Of a stretch of 64,000 nucleotides of DNA, positions 13,301 through 26,800 are shown piece after piece. Every line of letters begins with the position of its first letter. Position 1 is the first letter of the stretch. The translations under genes were made by a program, and so were the position numbers. The DNA comes from Muscardinus avellanarius. Lineage: Eukaryota; Chordata; Mammalia; Rodentia; Gliridae. The notes below the pieces were generated by a model. The model had not been told where the DNA came from and did not search any database. It worked only from the letters and a program-made list of their open reading frames with translations. The stretch is from NCBI GenBank assembly GCA_963383645.1, contig OY726564.1, positions 114,819,415 to 114,883,414 of the forward strand, in the 5' to 3' direction.

Positions 13301-16300
13301 GTAATTACTCCCTATATGGAAGCAAAACACATTCTTAATGTGCATGTACATTGGCATTTCCCTAAAATTTTCACACTTTTTAACCATTCTAAGATCAATT
13401 GCTTTCATCTATGCTAATGCCGCGTCACTGATATTAATTCAGGATTCACACCAAGGCCTGCAGGGCTTCAAGGCCAGCTCCTTCACCCAGCGACTGGTTC
13501 CCAAGCTTCAATCCATGGCAGAATCCCACAGCAGCTTAGCAACCACCAAGGTACTGAGGCGTACCTTGGTGTACCTTTACACCCGCACTCCACGCACAGG
13601 CCGAGCCCAGGAGCCGGTATTTTCTAAGATTCTTGTGGACCTGCCCTGGACCACACAGCTCCTCCCCCGTGAGGCAGAGCTTGTCTTCCTCACCGTACAA
13701 CACCTGGCTCACATCAGACCTGAGTTTCCTCCTCAGTGTCCCCCTCACTACTATGAAGAAGCACAGAACACCACACACACGATGGTCTAGCTCTTTTTCA
13801 AAGCAGATCAGAAGGCTGGAGATTAGAGAACGATGTCACTGTATTTTCCAAATATATGGCAAACAGGGGGGAGGATAATCTCAGTACTTGGGAGACTGAG
13901 ACAGGAGGGTGGCAGGTCTGAGGCCAGCCTCAGAACTTAGGGAGACCATGTCTCAAAGTAAAGGAAATAAATAAAAGGGGCCGGGGGCATCGCTCACTGG
14001 ACTGCGCTCAATCCCAGTAGCACCCACACAGATTCTGCTCAGATCACGCCACCATGTAACTTTAGCATAACTGAGGGGAAAGGGCTTTGATGGGCCTAAA
14101 TCCAGTTCTTGGCCGCTGCTGGAAGACAGTGACAACATGCCTGATGGAGCGGGGCCATGAAGAAGAAGAGCCTCCTCAGGAGGACTGACGAGTGGGTGAG
14201 CTGCTGGCACTCTCCAGGGCAAGATTTTACCTGGGGAAAGGCAGGAGAGGGAAGAGTCACTGATAGGAAATCAGAGACACTGAAAAGGGATTATGTCAAA
14301 ATTAATATTTTAAATAATGGTTCTGTGTGGTAAATTATAGATAGCTTTAATTAATTTGAAGATTTTAATTTTTTCCTTCAAGAAAACTAGGTTACTTTTA
14401 TAATAAAAAATGTTATATTATATATAAAACACCACTTGACAACTTCAATTTCTAATTACCATTTTGATGATAATAACTTTGTATGTTAATCCTCCTACTC
14501 AAAAGGCAATTCATGGAACTCTTCAAGATCTAAACACAATAGTGCAGAGGTAGAGAGAACTCTATAAGGTGATGCTTCATTAAAATATTTTATAAGCTCA
14601 ATTGTATCAATTCCTCTGATATGGAACCAGGTTTATTTTACTTAAAAGACAGCTGAAGGGCCGGGCATGGTGGTGCACGCTTGTAATCCCAGCCTTTGGG
14701 AGGCTGAAACAGGATGATCACGGTTCACAGACCGCCTCAGCTACTTAGGCCCTTTACAACTCAGTGAGACCCTGTTTCACAAAATAATGAATAAAAATAG
14801 GGCTGGGGGTGTAATTCAGAGGTAGAATGCCTCTGGGTTCCTCAGAACAAACGAACGAACAAAAGAAAGAAAGAAAGGCAGGCACCTAAGATAAAAAGCA
14901 TCTAATGTATGACATTAACAAAAAAGTTCTTTATCTGTTTTGTGCAAGCTATGTTAGTGATCTAATACAGTAAGTGATGGTCCAGACTACAGACGCTAGC
15001 TGTTCCAGTTACTGCATACGTCACTGGATTTAGGCTACAAAGTCCTTAGAAGGTAAGTCAACAGGTGTATGACAGAGGAGCGCTAAGGCCGCACGCACAG
15101 TGGGCAGGTCACAACGTCTGCAGTGAAGGCCAGGGGCAAGAATCAGCAGCGAAGCACAGTCACCTCACACGCGGCAGCCACACCTCAGAGCTCAAAAGTG
15201 AAAACGCCAGTGTTGAAAAGATTAAAAGAAACTTGTAAGTCATTTTCTCTTCATGTCCAGTAAGAAATGGTGGCTACTTTTCCCAAAGGCACTGATACTG
15301 TCAAACTTCGTCCCCCAAATCATCCTGACTGAAGGAGATATGACAAATCAGGAGCTAAAGTCATATTAAAGAGAGAACGATGCAAACTCTTGGCCATAAC
15401 ATTACAACCAACTCTTTGGTGTTCTAGTTTGCATTCAATTTTTAATCTAGTCTCAGTCTTTCCCTCCTAGAACAATTAGTGGAACTCACATCAGCATTAA
15501 TGCAAAGAAACTGCCCAAACAAGTAGATACCATACTATTTCTCTTTCTTTATCACATTCTTTAAAATTATCATTCTCCAAAGAAAATGTACTGAAAGTGG
15601 GTGTTTGACAGCCTGTCCTTCTACTCACCAGATGGGCCACTACGGCGACATGGTGTGCACAGAGTTCTGCAGTCCCATAGCTGCGATATAAAAAGAAGGC
15701 AAAGGGTTTCTATACTTATCCAGAGCAGCACACAAGCAGACTTCCACAGAGTACTCTCATGAGGACATGCGAACTACTGCTGCATTTGGGCATCACCCAC
15801 TCAAATGCGCTGGACCACCCTTCCAGGCTTAGGATACTTAAATATTTACCTGCACACAACGAGGTCTCTTGGGGGTGGGAACCAAGTCTAAACATAAAAC
15901 TCACTTACGCTTCATGCACACCTAGCCTAAAGATAATTTTATACAACATTTTTAAGAATATTGTAACTGAAACAAACTTTCATGGATGGATTTTCTACCT
16001 GCAGCTTAATGTCAGTGCTCAAAAAGTTCAGATGTTGGACATTTCAGATTCAGGTTTTCATATTAGAGATGCCCAATTTGTATTTCTATGGCCAAGGAAT
16101 ATAAAAATACACAAAACTACTTAATAAGAACTCATCTGTTGCTGTATACCAAACAAAGGAAAGAGAACACCTGTTTCCTAATTGAGAGCGGGGACATGAA
16201 ATCAAACCAGGTGGAGGCACTATTTGAAGGACTATCTTAACATAATTCTGTAAGCTTACAATTATAAAACCATTACTGCCAGTCAGTACTAAAAACCAAT

Positions 16301-19300
16301 CCAAACATCAAAACAGTAAGCACACCTACCGAGCAAGGAAGCACCAGGCATCCATAGCTAACAAGGAGGTGATCACATTAGCACCAAGCACAGCGTTCAA
16401 GAGCTCGGTGTCCTGGTCAAACAGAAAAGTTTGTTACTAAAAAGTTACCACCAATGTTACAGTTCCCAAGATAAAAGACAAAAGCACTATGGGAATCAAA
16501 CTAGCAGATGCTTAACTGGAAAGCTCCACTCCTAGTTATCTGGAAGAACATTCTCAGTAAATGTTGAGCATCACTGTGTTGGGCTATAGAGAATCAAAAT
16601 TGGTTCTAAATGTGGTAGTTCAATCATCAAGAGCCACAAAGATTCTTTAGCCCATAATCTTTAAAGCAACATCAATAAAATATATACTATATACACGTAT
16701 AGTTTTCTTTCTACCTTTAACTATTTATATATGATACTTATTATGTGCTGGATACCCACTGTATCATACTGACCCTTATTTACATCCTAGAAACTCTCCC
16801 TAGAATTTTCTTAACCTCTTTTCTAATCCAATTCCATATTACACCTAAGATGAACAGAACAAGCAGTTTACTCCTGTGGAAACAGGGGCGACCCTCCCCG
16901 CTTACCAGCTCGGGGAACAGGGAGGGGTGGAAGGATGCGATGAAGGCGCACAGGTGAACGCACACGTGCTGATACAAGGTGACGGCCGCCTCGGCCTGCC
17001 CTGCGCGCTTTACTCCCTGCAAATGAACAGGCAGAGAGAGTTCACCACAACACTGCTCAAAGCTGTAGAAAATGGCTTTGAATAGAGACATCCTGCAGGG
17101 AAATTAAGAACATTGAACCCGACATTAATAACACTTACTGGTTAGCAGATAAAATAGTAACACATCAAATGGAGGGTTATTTTAGCAAAGTAAAATGTTT
17201 CCAGGGATATAATCAATAACAGTTGCTAGTATAAGTGAATATGTATACATAAAAATTAAATGTATTCACTAGTAGAATTCCTCAGGGCATGTTTTTCGCA
17301 GTTTACCAATTATTAATGATAATCCGAAGTTGCACAAAGTCTGTTTCTCAAAGAACTTATAAAACAGTTAAATGGGCTCGAGGAAGGAGTGGGAACTTAG
17401 AACACAGCCATAACCCAGGGGGTGGGCACCGGAATCTGGCCACAGTGCTGGTGAGGGTGGGAGACGGTGCACGGCCCAGGAGACCCGCGCAGGGTCTCGG
17501 GAGCTCAGGGCTGGAGGCCACTACTCGCACCTAGTCTATCACATGGCTCCGGAGCTCAGGGCTGGAGGCCACTACTCGCGTTACTTCATCACAGTCAGGG
17601 TTTACAATGCTGGAACCAGCAATAAACACTGAACACAATGAAGAATTTTAGCATCTGTTATAGATGTATGTATTTTGTATCTACTTTTATAAAGTAGCTT
17701 TTCTACAAGGTAACTTTAATACAAGTTCTAACTTATAAGAAACTTAATCTTAAGACCCTTCCCCAAACAAGGATATGCTGAAGCACCAGCAGGACTGGAC
17801 ACGGACGAGCCGCTACCTGGTCGTGGTGTCTGAGACTCGGCCTTCTGTGCACCACAGGGTCTGCACATCCTCGGGCTGAGCGGGCAGCTTATCCATGACA
17901 AACACCAGGAGCAGGCACTGGGGGAACTGCAGCTCGCAGGGCAGGTCTTTCCAGCAACAAATTAAATCATGCAATGTGTTACAATGACTTGGCAAAAAGT
18001 ATCCTAAGTGTTTTCAGTAGAAATTGTGTTATTCAAAGAAATTAGAGGCATGATTTTTTAAATATGGGAAATATGTTTTAAAAAGGAAGTGGGAGAAATT
18101 TTAAATAAAAAATTTAATCTTAAGTAACAATTACAGAAGGGAAGATACAGCCTCTAGCATGTCACAGTTAGTAGGGATGACTTAACATCAGACCTGTTCT
18201 GAAGCTTACCTAGGTTACTGTCCAAAACTGTCTGTGCGAAGGCTGGGAGCGCAAGCAGCTGGCCCAGGAGCGGGTCCAGGGTCACCAGGAACGCACCAGC
18301 CACCTCCTCCTGCTGTGCTTTGGAGATCCTGGCCGCATACAGGCTCGGAGGGAACTTGCTGGAAACAATGCCCCCATTAGCAGCCATCTTCCAACTTTAG
18401 ATAGAGCTAGGTACTAAAGTCCAACTTTCTAGTAGTGGAAATACAAATTTTATATCTATTTTTATAAAGTAGCAAAATACTGAATTGATACCAGAATTGT
18501 ATGAATACTTCTGAACTAAATAATAGTTATAAACCCATCTATTAAAAGTTGTTTTAAAATAGGTAGGATGATAAACTATGAATTAATGCTAGTTCTCAAA
18601 AGCAAGACCTTTATAAGAAATAAACTGTGTACCAACACAGAAACACTTGAGCTGGGAAAACTTTTGTGGAAATGTTCCTGGGGTTTAAACTAAACTTCAG
18701 CCGGAATCTGTGAGATCAGCTAGGACCCAGTACTTTCTGCCATGTGACCTGGCTGTGGTGAGCAGGGCGAAGCAGAGCCCGCCCAGGGGGGCCAATGCGC
18801 ACTGAGCACAGACGCCTGCGGCCCGGGGAGAGCTGGGAAGGCGCCGGCCGTGTGGAGTGTGGTCTGCAATTACGGCCGGCGCCACTTCCACCCACTCACC
18901 CGACCTTCCTGAGCCTCAGCTTCTTCATGTGTGACATGGGCAGATATTGTGCAGAATAAATTATATGTAAGGTGAAAGACATGTATGCAAAATATATTTA
19001 AAATTCCAAAGACACATATAAATATGTGATAAAACCCCATAAATTAAATGTCGCTCTATGTGCTTATCCTATATAAAAATAAGAAAAAGAAATTTGAAAA
19101 ACATTTAGCCATTATGTCTTGAGACACACGTCTTTTTTTTTCTTGTGGTACTGGGGTGGAACCCAGGGGCTTTTCTACCTTTGGGCTAAACTCCAGACCT
19201 ACTGTATACTTTATTTGGAAACAGGGTCTCACTAAGTTGCTGAGAGCCTAAGTAGCTGAGGCTGGCTTCGAACCTGCGCGATCCTCCTGTCTCAGCCTCC

Positions 19301-20821
19301 CAAGCGCACGCCACCACGCCCGGCTTCCGTGTATTTTTTTTATATCGTTCCCTCTTCTCTTCTGAGACTACACATGTATCTGGTTATTTTATGCCATCCC
19401 AATCATGTTCAGCCCTTTGCTCTCTGTGTTCAGTTTAAATAATTTCTACTTTATGCCCATAAAATCAACTCTAATTTCAATTAAATAAGTTTTTAAAAAA
19501 CAAAAAATATGCCAACATAAGATATAATATGCAGATTTTTTGCCTTTGGTATTCGTTACACCAATTCTTCGTCACTCATGTGTCACTAGTAAAGAATACC
19601 AACTCACATGGAATCTACCATTCAAAAGATTCCATCTTCAATTACTTTAAGGAAGCAGACAAGAATTCACTGAAACATGAAGAAAATTACTTTGATGTTT
19701 TACTTTACAATGATATATACTTGGGCTTTGCATGGAACAAATAACATTATTGCATTTTAACAATCATAAAACATTCTTTTTACCTGTATACCTGAAGATA
19801 GAGCTGGTGCAATGTGCAGCAAGAATCGGAGAGGAAAGGAAGAAATTCCTTAAAAAAAAAAAAGAAAACATTCATTCTTTATATTTAACGACTCAGTAAT
19901 ACAGAAATACAAAGGCATGTGAAATAAAACCCTGGATGTGCCACAATTTAAAAAAAAAAAAAGAAAGAAAAAAATCCCACAGGAGACTGAAGAGGAGGAC
20001 GAGGCCAAGAACTTGTACTTTATGGTCACAGCTGCTCTCACTGACTGGCAGCCATTACCCATCGAGTGCCTGGCCTGGGACCATCGTGTACCAAGGGCCT
20101 TTACACAGGTTACCTTCAGTCTGCTCGAAAACCTTATGCATTGTCATGCGCACGTCACAGACTAGAGAGCTGAAGTTCAGATACCAATACCTTTATCACC
20201 AATGAGAAACCAGGAAGAGTCAAGTGAAGGTGAGGTTCCTCCACCCATTACAGCTAGATCTTGTCTTAGCTTATACTGAATGATCAGATATAAGGAAAAA
20301 AATAGAGTGATTTTTTTTTTTTTTGCAGGTCTGGGGATGGAACCCAGAAGCATTTGACCTCTAAGCTACACCCCCTGCCCAATTTTTTATTCTTTATTTT
20401 GAAGCAGGGTCTCATTGAGTTGCAGAGGGCCTCACTAAGTAGCTGAGGCTGTCCGCGAACCACGATCCTCCGGTCTCAGCCTCCCAAATGCTGGGATTAA
20501 ACGTGTGCCACCACGCCTGGCTAGTGATTAATTTTTAAAAATTTAAAAATTTCCTTGATAGAAAAGAATTGAGTTTTAAGCCGGGCATGGTGCCGCATGC
20601 TTATAATCCAGCTTTTGGAAGGCTGAGAAAGGAGGTTCACAGTTTACACACAGCCTCAGCTACTTAGTGAGGCCCTTTGCAACTCAGTGAGACCCTGTTT
20701 CAAAATAAATAAAAAAAACAGGGCTGGGGATGTAGCTCGGAGGTAGAATGTCCCTGGGTTCCATCCCCAGTACTTAAAAAAAAAAAAAAAAAAAAGACAA
20801 AAAGAAAGAAAGAAAGAACAA

Positions 20822-20885
<64 letters not shown>

Positions 20886-23800
20886 AAAGCCGGGCGTGAT
20901 GACACACGCTTGTAATCCCCACGCTTGGGAGGCAAAGACAGGATCGCGCAGGTTTGAAGCCAGTCATGCTGGCTTAAGAGACCCTGTTTCCAAATTAAAA
21001 AAAAAAAAAAAAAAATTATATATATATCTGGGAGTGTAGCCCGGAGGTAGAAAACCCCAGTACCACCAAAAAAAAAAAAAAAAAAAAAAGACAAAAGAAT
21101 TGATTTGCCAAAATGGCACAATAGGAATGACTTTACCATCTACACACCAAGCAAATACTAGACGGGCACCACCCAGCACGTCCTCTCAACGCCTCCCTGC
21201 CCCTGGAAGGGAGCCCAGGGTAAGGAGCAGAGATCTCTGAGCAGATCTCTACCCAGAGGGCTGGACTCAGCCAAGTGGAACAGCCCTGCTGGGGACAATG
21301 CGCCAGGCACGGAGCGCAGGCTGTAATCAACAGTCACTGGAAATCTGATCTCTCCTCAAAACGGAAGAAGGCAGGATCAAAAACATACTCCACATGGACT
21401 GCAGTCCTTGAAGAATCATTAACAAGCATCACCAGCAGGGTTTCTTCCACTGGTGCCCTTTCTCCACATAATATGCCTAGACATGGCTCTATTCATATTA
21501 CTTCAAACATCACCGCCATTTTGATGACCCCCAAATATGCATATCTCCTTAAAATTATGACAGCTTCCAAGGTGTGAGCATTTAAACTTTAACAACCTAA
21601 TTTAGTACAGTAGAAGTAATTTGCAAATAGTATTTAAAGGCAGATTGAATAATCTTCTGGAAGTTGATTTATGCTTACAAAAATATTTTATATTACCGGG
21701 CATGGTGGTGCACGCTTGTAACTTCCGCGCTTAGGAGGCGGAGACAGGAGGATTGCGCTGGTTTGAAGCCAGCCTCACTGTTTCCAAATAAAAATATAAA
21801 ATAGGTCTGGGAGTATAGCCTGGAGGTAGAAGGGTTTCCAGGAACCCCAGTACCACCAAAAAAAAAAAAAAAAAAAAGAAAGAAATATTTTATATTTTTT
21901 CAGAGAAAATAAAAAGAATAATGACAGCCAGGTAAGGCGGAGTATATTTATACTCCCAGCTACTCAGAAGGCTGAAGCAGGAGGATTAAAAGGGCTAGAG
22001 ATGTAGCTCAGTGGCAGGGTGCTCCTGAGTTCCATCCCCAGCAATACAGAAAACAAACACACAAAATGTAATAATAGATTTTCAATTTTTAACAACTGAC
22101 AATTTAAGCTATTAAAACCCTCGAGTATACTTGATAAAATGACATCATAAGATTGGTTTTGGTAGGAATGGTAAAAACAGGACAATATATAATTTAGTGT
22201 AGATCTTATATTTATGTATCATTAAAAAGAGCCCTTACTTTAGTGTAGTGCAAGAGGGAGTTGGCAAAGAAACGGCACAATTTGAGTGTTTTCTGAAATA
22301 CTCTGTGGTCAGCATTATCCTGTTCCAAAGAAAAAATAAGAAAGCATTATAATAAAAATAATACAAAATAATGCAAAAGTAGCTCAACTGTGAGACAATA
22401 TTCTCTTAAAAATCTCTTAATAAATACAGAGTATAAAAATTTCCCAAGAAAACATAACTATTTTTGTATTGTTATTAGGAGCAGTAAACAAATATCAAAT
22501 AACAGAGGAATTTAGAAAAGTTAAATTCTACATTTCTGAAAAGTAAATGAACTATATATAATACTAAGAAAGGCGATCCTTCTTGGTTGACTTAAAAGCG
22601 CAAGAAATTTAATCTACTGTTCTTTGCTGTGTGGGGATCAAGTTAACAGTCAAAAAAGGCCACTGATAACTGAGAAAAGAAAATACAATCAACTAAAACT
22701 GCAAAAAAAAAATAATAATCTGAATTACTTATCTTTGGGGAGAAGGAAGAACTGAAGGCATTTTGTATTAAGACAAACATCCCTGAGTTGAGGAGGAAGT
22801 AGGGTAACAAGCACTTTCTTTTACCATTAGTGGTTGCTAAAATACTATATTCTCTTCATTTGTATTAAGAGTGAAAGTGCTAAAATTCCCTGATTGAGTC
22901 GGGCGTGGTGGTGCAGGCTTCTAATCCCAGTTTCTAAGAGGCTGAGACAGGAGGATCACAGTTCATGGACAGCCTCAGCTACTTAATGAGGCCCTTTGCA
23001 ACTCAGTGAAACCCTGTTTCAAAATAAAGAATAAAAAGTAGGGCTGGGGGTGGAGCTTGGTAGAATGCCCCTGGGTTCCTTCCCCAGTACTAAGGAAAAC
23101 AAAATTCCCTGACCGAGTAGCAATCCCATTTCTGGAATTCCATCTCACAAAAACACTAGCACTAGTATGCAGTGCAGAGCTCGTCACACTCTGGAGACAA
23201 ATGAACCGTGCTGGGAATGGCTAAGTATATCCATAGCAGATTCCTAAACTCCAGTGCCAAACAGCTCTTAAAAAGAAAAGGGCAGGTATGCCGTCAGGGA
23301 CACAGTAGCACTAAGATAAAGAGCTTTAAATTAGAGCCACAAAAGTAAACCAAATAGAAAGTTATCTTAATTTTGAGAATTCTCATCTTAACATTAATGA
23401 TTAACTGACCTTGGTTAACTGCCCATGCTTGATTCTTTTCAAACAATATAGTACAATCTTAATTAAACCAAATCAGAGTAAATATGACCCTTCATTTTGC
23501 AAACCAAAGGCCGTTTTCCTCAGCAGATACAGGGTAGATGAAAATTCAACTTTCAATAATGATGCACCTCTCCTGGTGCACAGTAAGGGTTCTGGAAGCA
23601 CTTTACTACTGAGCGACTGAGTGGTGAAACAGCATAATCATCATCAGTCTGTTTGCTTTAGATGTTTCTCTTTCATTGGGGAAATTGTGCAAGCTTTGGT
23701 TGAAGCCCTAATGTTTACGTCATTACTAAATACCATACTGCTATTTAAAGTTAGAGCTCTTATTCGATATTTTAAAAAGTGAATAACATTTACACTGACA

Positions 23801-26800
23801 GTCCCACCTGGCTTTCTCAACTGTTTAAACAGTTTGATCCCAACGCCAACAAAGAGGTGAAGAACATAAGCTAAGGAGACCACTTCTCAGTGCGTTAAGG
23901 CGAGCGCTCAGTCTTCATTTCTTTAAACAAAACAAAGCACTGATAATATCTACAAGTGGCCGACAGTAGGTCTAGGGTGGGTAACGGGCAAGGGGGCTGG
24001 CCCTGTTCCCTCCTCTACGCGAGGCCCAGCAGGAAGGCCGCACTCTGGCAGAGCTGCCCCCACCACACCAGGCGTCTGGGTCCTGGCCTTCCCAGCCTAG
24101 GTTTCCATTACTTATGAAGTACCAAGTGTAAGCTAGTCTGAGACTAAGACACAAAGTAAAAACTGCCTGGGAAGCACTGTAGGTTTGAAAGTATCAGTAA
24201 AGAGCAGCAGAGGGCACTGCTGCTCCACATTCCCAGCTAAGAACGCAGCAATTACAGGTCCCGGCAGCGCTGTCCAGGCAACGGCAGGGAGCAGAGATGC
24301 CACACCTCCCCAATGAGTAAACCAAGAATGTGCATGGGCAGTTAGGAGGATCTCCAGTCTCCTATACAAGCAGTTTGTGTAAGATAAATTTAATATGCTT
24401 TCTGTACAAATAGCCATGCTGGCAAGACAGCCCCCAAGCCCTCTTTTCTGTAGCTACTCTACGCTGTCCTGATGCCCTCAGCTTTCCATCTCACCCCATT
24501 CAGGAATCTCCATGTAACTGTACTTTCCAATACTAGCTAAGGCAAAAGAGGTGTGCAGGATTACAGTGAGGAAGGAGCAACCTCCTGCCCCGACACAGGA
24601 CCCTCCTTTGGGCAGGGTGAGGGGAACAAGAAGAAAATGCAAAAAGAAAACTAGAAAAGAGAGAAGAGAAGAAGAAAGAGGGCAGCCTCTTCCCCAGGCT
24701 GCTCCTCCCGCCCCTACACGACTGCCAATCTCTTTTCCAAGCTCTCGCTTCCCCGGCAGGGCTGCCCTCCAGCTCAGCCCTGCTCGGGGATATGCCACCA
24801 GTGTGGGGCTTGGATGAACCTCCAGTCCTTACGGCTCTAGAGGCCACGGCGGCAGCTGGTCACGCGATGTTCTGGGTGAAAAGTAATGGCTATAAGGAAT
24901 CCTACAGATGGATTGGTGGAAGGACAGACGGAAGGAAATTAAAATCCCCTATTAAAGGTCTACATATTTACATGAGACATGGGAACTAACCAAAGAAACA
25001 AGGGCCACTGTTAAAGTGCCGTTACCTGTGCATCTGACCCCGTCATCTGCTCAGCTAACTGTAAACAAGAATGGAAGGAGAAAAGAATGTCTTCACACAA
25101 GCTGGTAATTATATCTCTGTGTTTCAATTGGCTTTTTATAATGGACTGGTGTTTGAGACTCTGCCTAAATGAATACAGAGAAAAGAATAAAATCACCATG
25201 AGTAACACATCAAGTAACTTAGGGCAATAATGTCTACTTTATTCGGTGTTTTTAAAACAGCACACCACACACCGCATCGTGTATATCAGAATGGCAAAAT
25301 GAATACGTGCTAACTTTACATCTGAAGCGGCCATGTTTAAATAAGCTGTCAATGTTTATTTCTCTATGCAAAATATTAATTGAACTCTTACTATGTGTAA
25401 AGCACTCTGCTAGGCCTTGGGATAAAAAAATCAAACGCAGTCTCTACCCTGTGTGTATGAAGTTTGTGGTCTAGCATGAGAGTGTTGAATAATTGTAAGA
25501 ATAATTATGATTGTGCTGAGAAGGAAAACTCTGAAGTGTTACAACAAAGACTATCAAATAATGCTCTCATAAAGATAAAGCACTTAAGTGGAAAACAGAA
25601 AGATAAGCAGGAGTTGGCAAGGTGGGGAGTCGGGGCAGCAGCGTCTAGGCAGAAGGAAAGCACAGTGCAGGCTCTGGGCCAGGAGAAACGGGGCGGGGCG
25701 GCAGGAGGTGACCCTGAGGGAGGCAGGCCAAGGATCAGGGTGCTTCTCTACAAAGGCGGGGTAGATTGCAAGCAGCAGCAGAGCGATGTGACCTGATTGA
25801 GAACATCTCAACGCTGGGTGGAAATGAACTGGAACAGGGCAAGAGCTGAAGACACACAACGCGGCTGTGTTGCTGACAACGCTGCGGAGGTGGCCAACTC
25901 ACTGAGCGCTCACCAGGGCGCGTGCAGTTCTAAGCATCTCAGTGATGAACTCAACAGTCCTACAGCTCAGCAGCCTTAACTGCTAGAGCAAATTAAGATT
26001 CGAGAAGTGGACCAAGTTGCCAGGGGCTTCAGAGAGGACTGGAGGACATGCCGTGTGCTCCAGGTACACTCCTCAGGACTACATTAGTGCCTGTTGGCAA
26101 TTCAATGCACCAGAGACTGACCTTTCTTACTTACTGCACGCACACTATAGTTTCTTAGTCATTTTTACATCTCAATCATGTCTTCTACCACCCCTAAGAA
26201 TCTGATAAATGTTATGGGTACTCTCCCTAGGAACCCTTCAAAACTCTCTCCAGTTTCAGAAAGTTAAAATTATTTTGTAAATGGAATTAAGTTTGAAAAA
26301 CTCAACTGTCTATAATGAAGGGATTACAGTCGATTCAAATTATACTTACTAATTCATCTAAGCTTAGAAATAGCATTCTTAATAGTTGGTTAACCAATAG
26401 GAGAGGCAAAGAGTTAAGATGTCGACTTGCCCATTATTTTAGAAGTACCAGTTAACTAGGTAGAACTTTTTATCTCTTTTTAGTATTCATGAATAATTAA
26501 GACTTACAATACAGAAAATGTTATAAAAAGTAAAGATTTACTTAATTATAAACTTCCAAGTATTGGCATGAAATGCTTGGTCCATACTGGAAATAACAGA
26601 GCAGATATCCAGTAGTGAATGAATAACTACAAAGAAAGAAAACAGAACTTATAAGATATTAAAATACCACACAGGATGAGATTTTTCCCATATTTCAAAG
26701 TATTGACTGAATATTTCAACATTTGATTAAATTAAAATAGGCAATGTAATTTCAAAATAAGTGTGTCAAAATAATTTTGAAAAGTGCCACATTTTTAATG

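Noticed and set aside
13338..13790. A 150-codon + strand frame in FIRRM intron 16
   Set aside because: Its composition is like the surrounding intron, no domain is recognisable, and there are no supporting splice or promoter signals.
20796..20888. Regular repeats that might suggest an array of spacers
   Set aside because: It is a plain GAAA microsatellite. No repeat-spacer alternation exists anywhere in the window, and the genome is mammalian.
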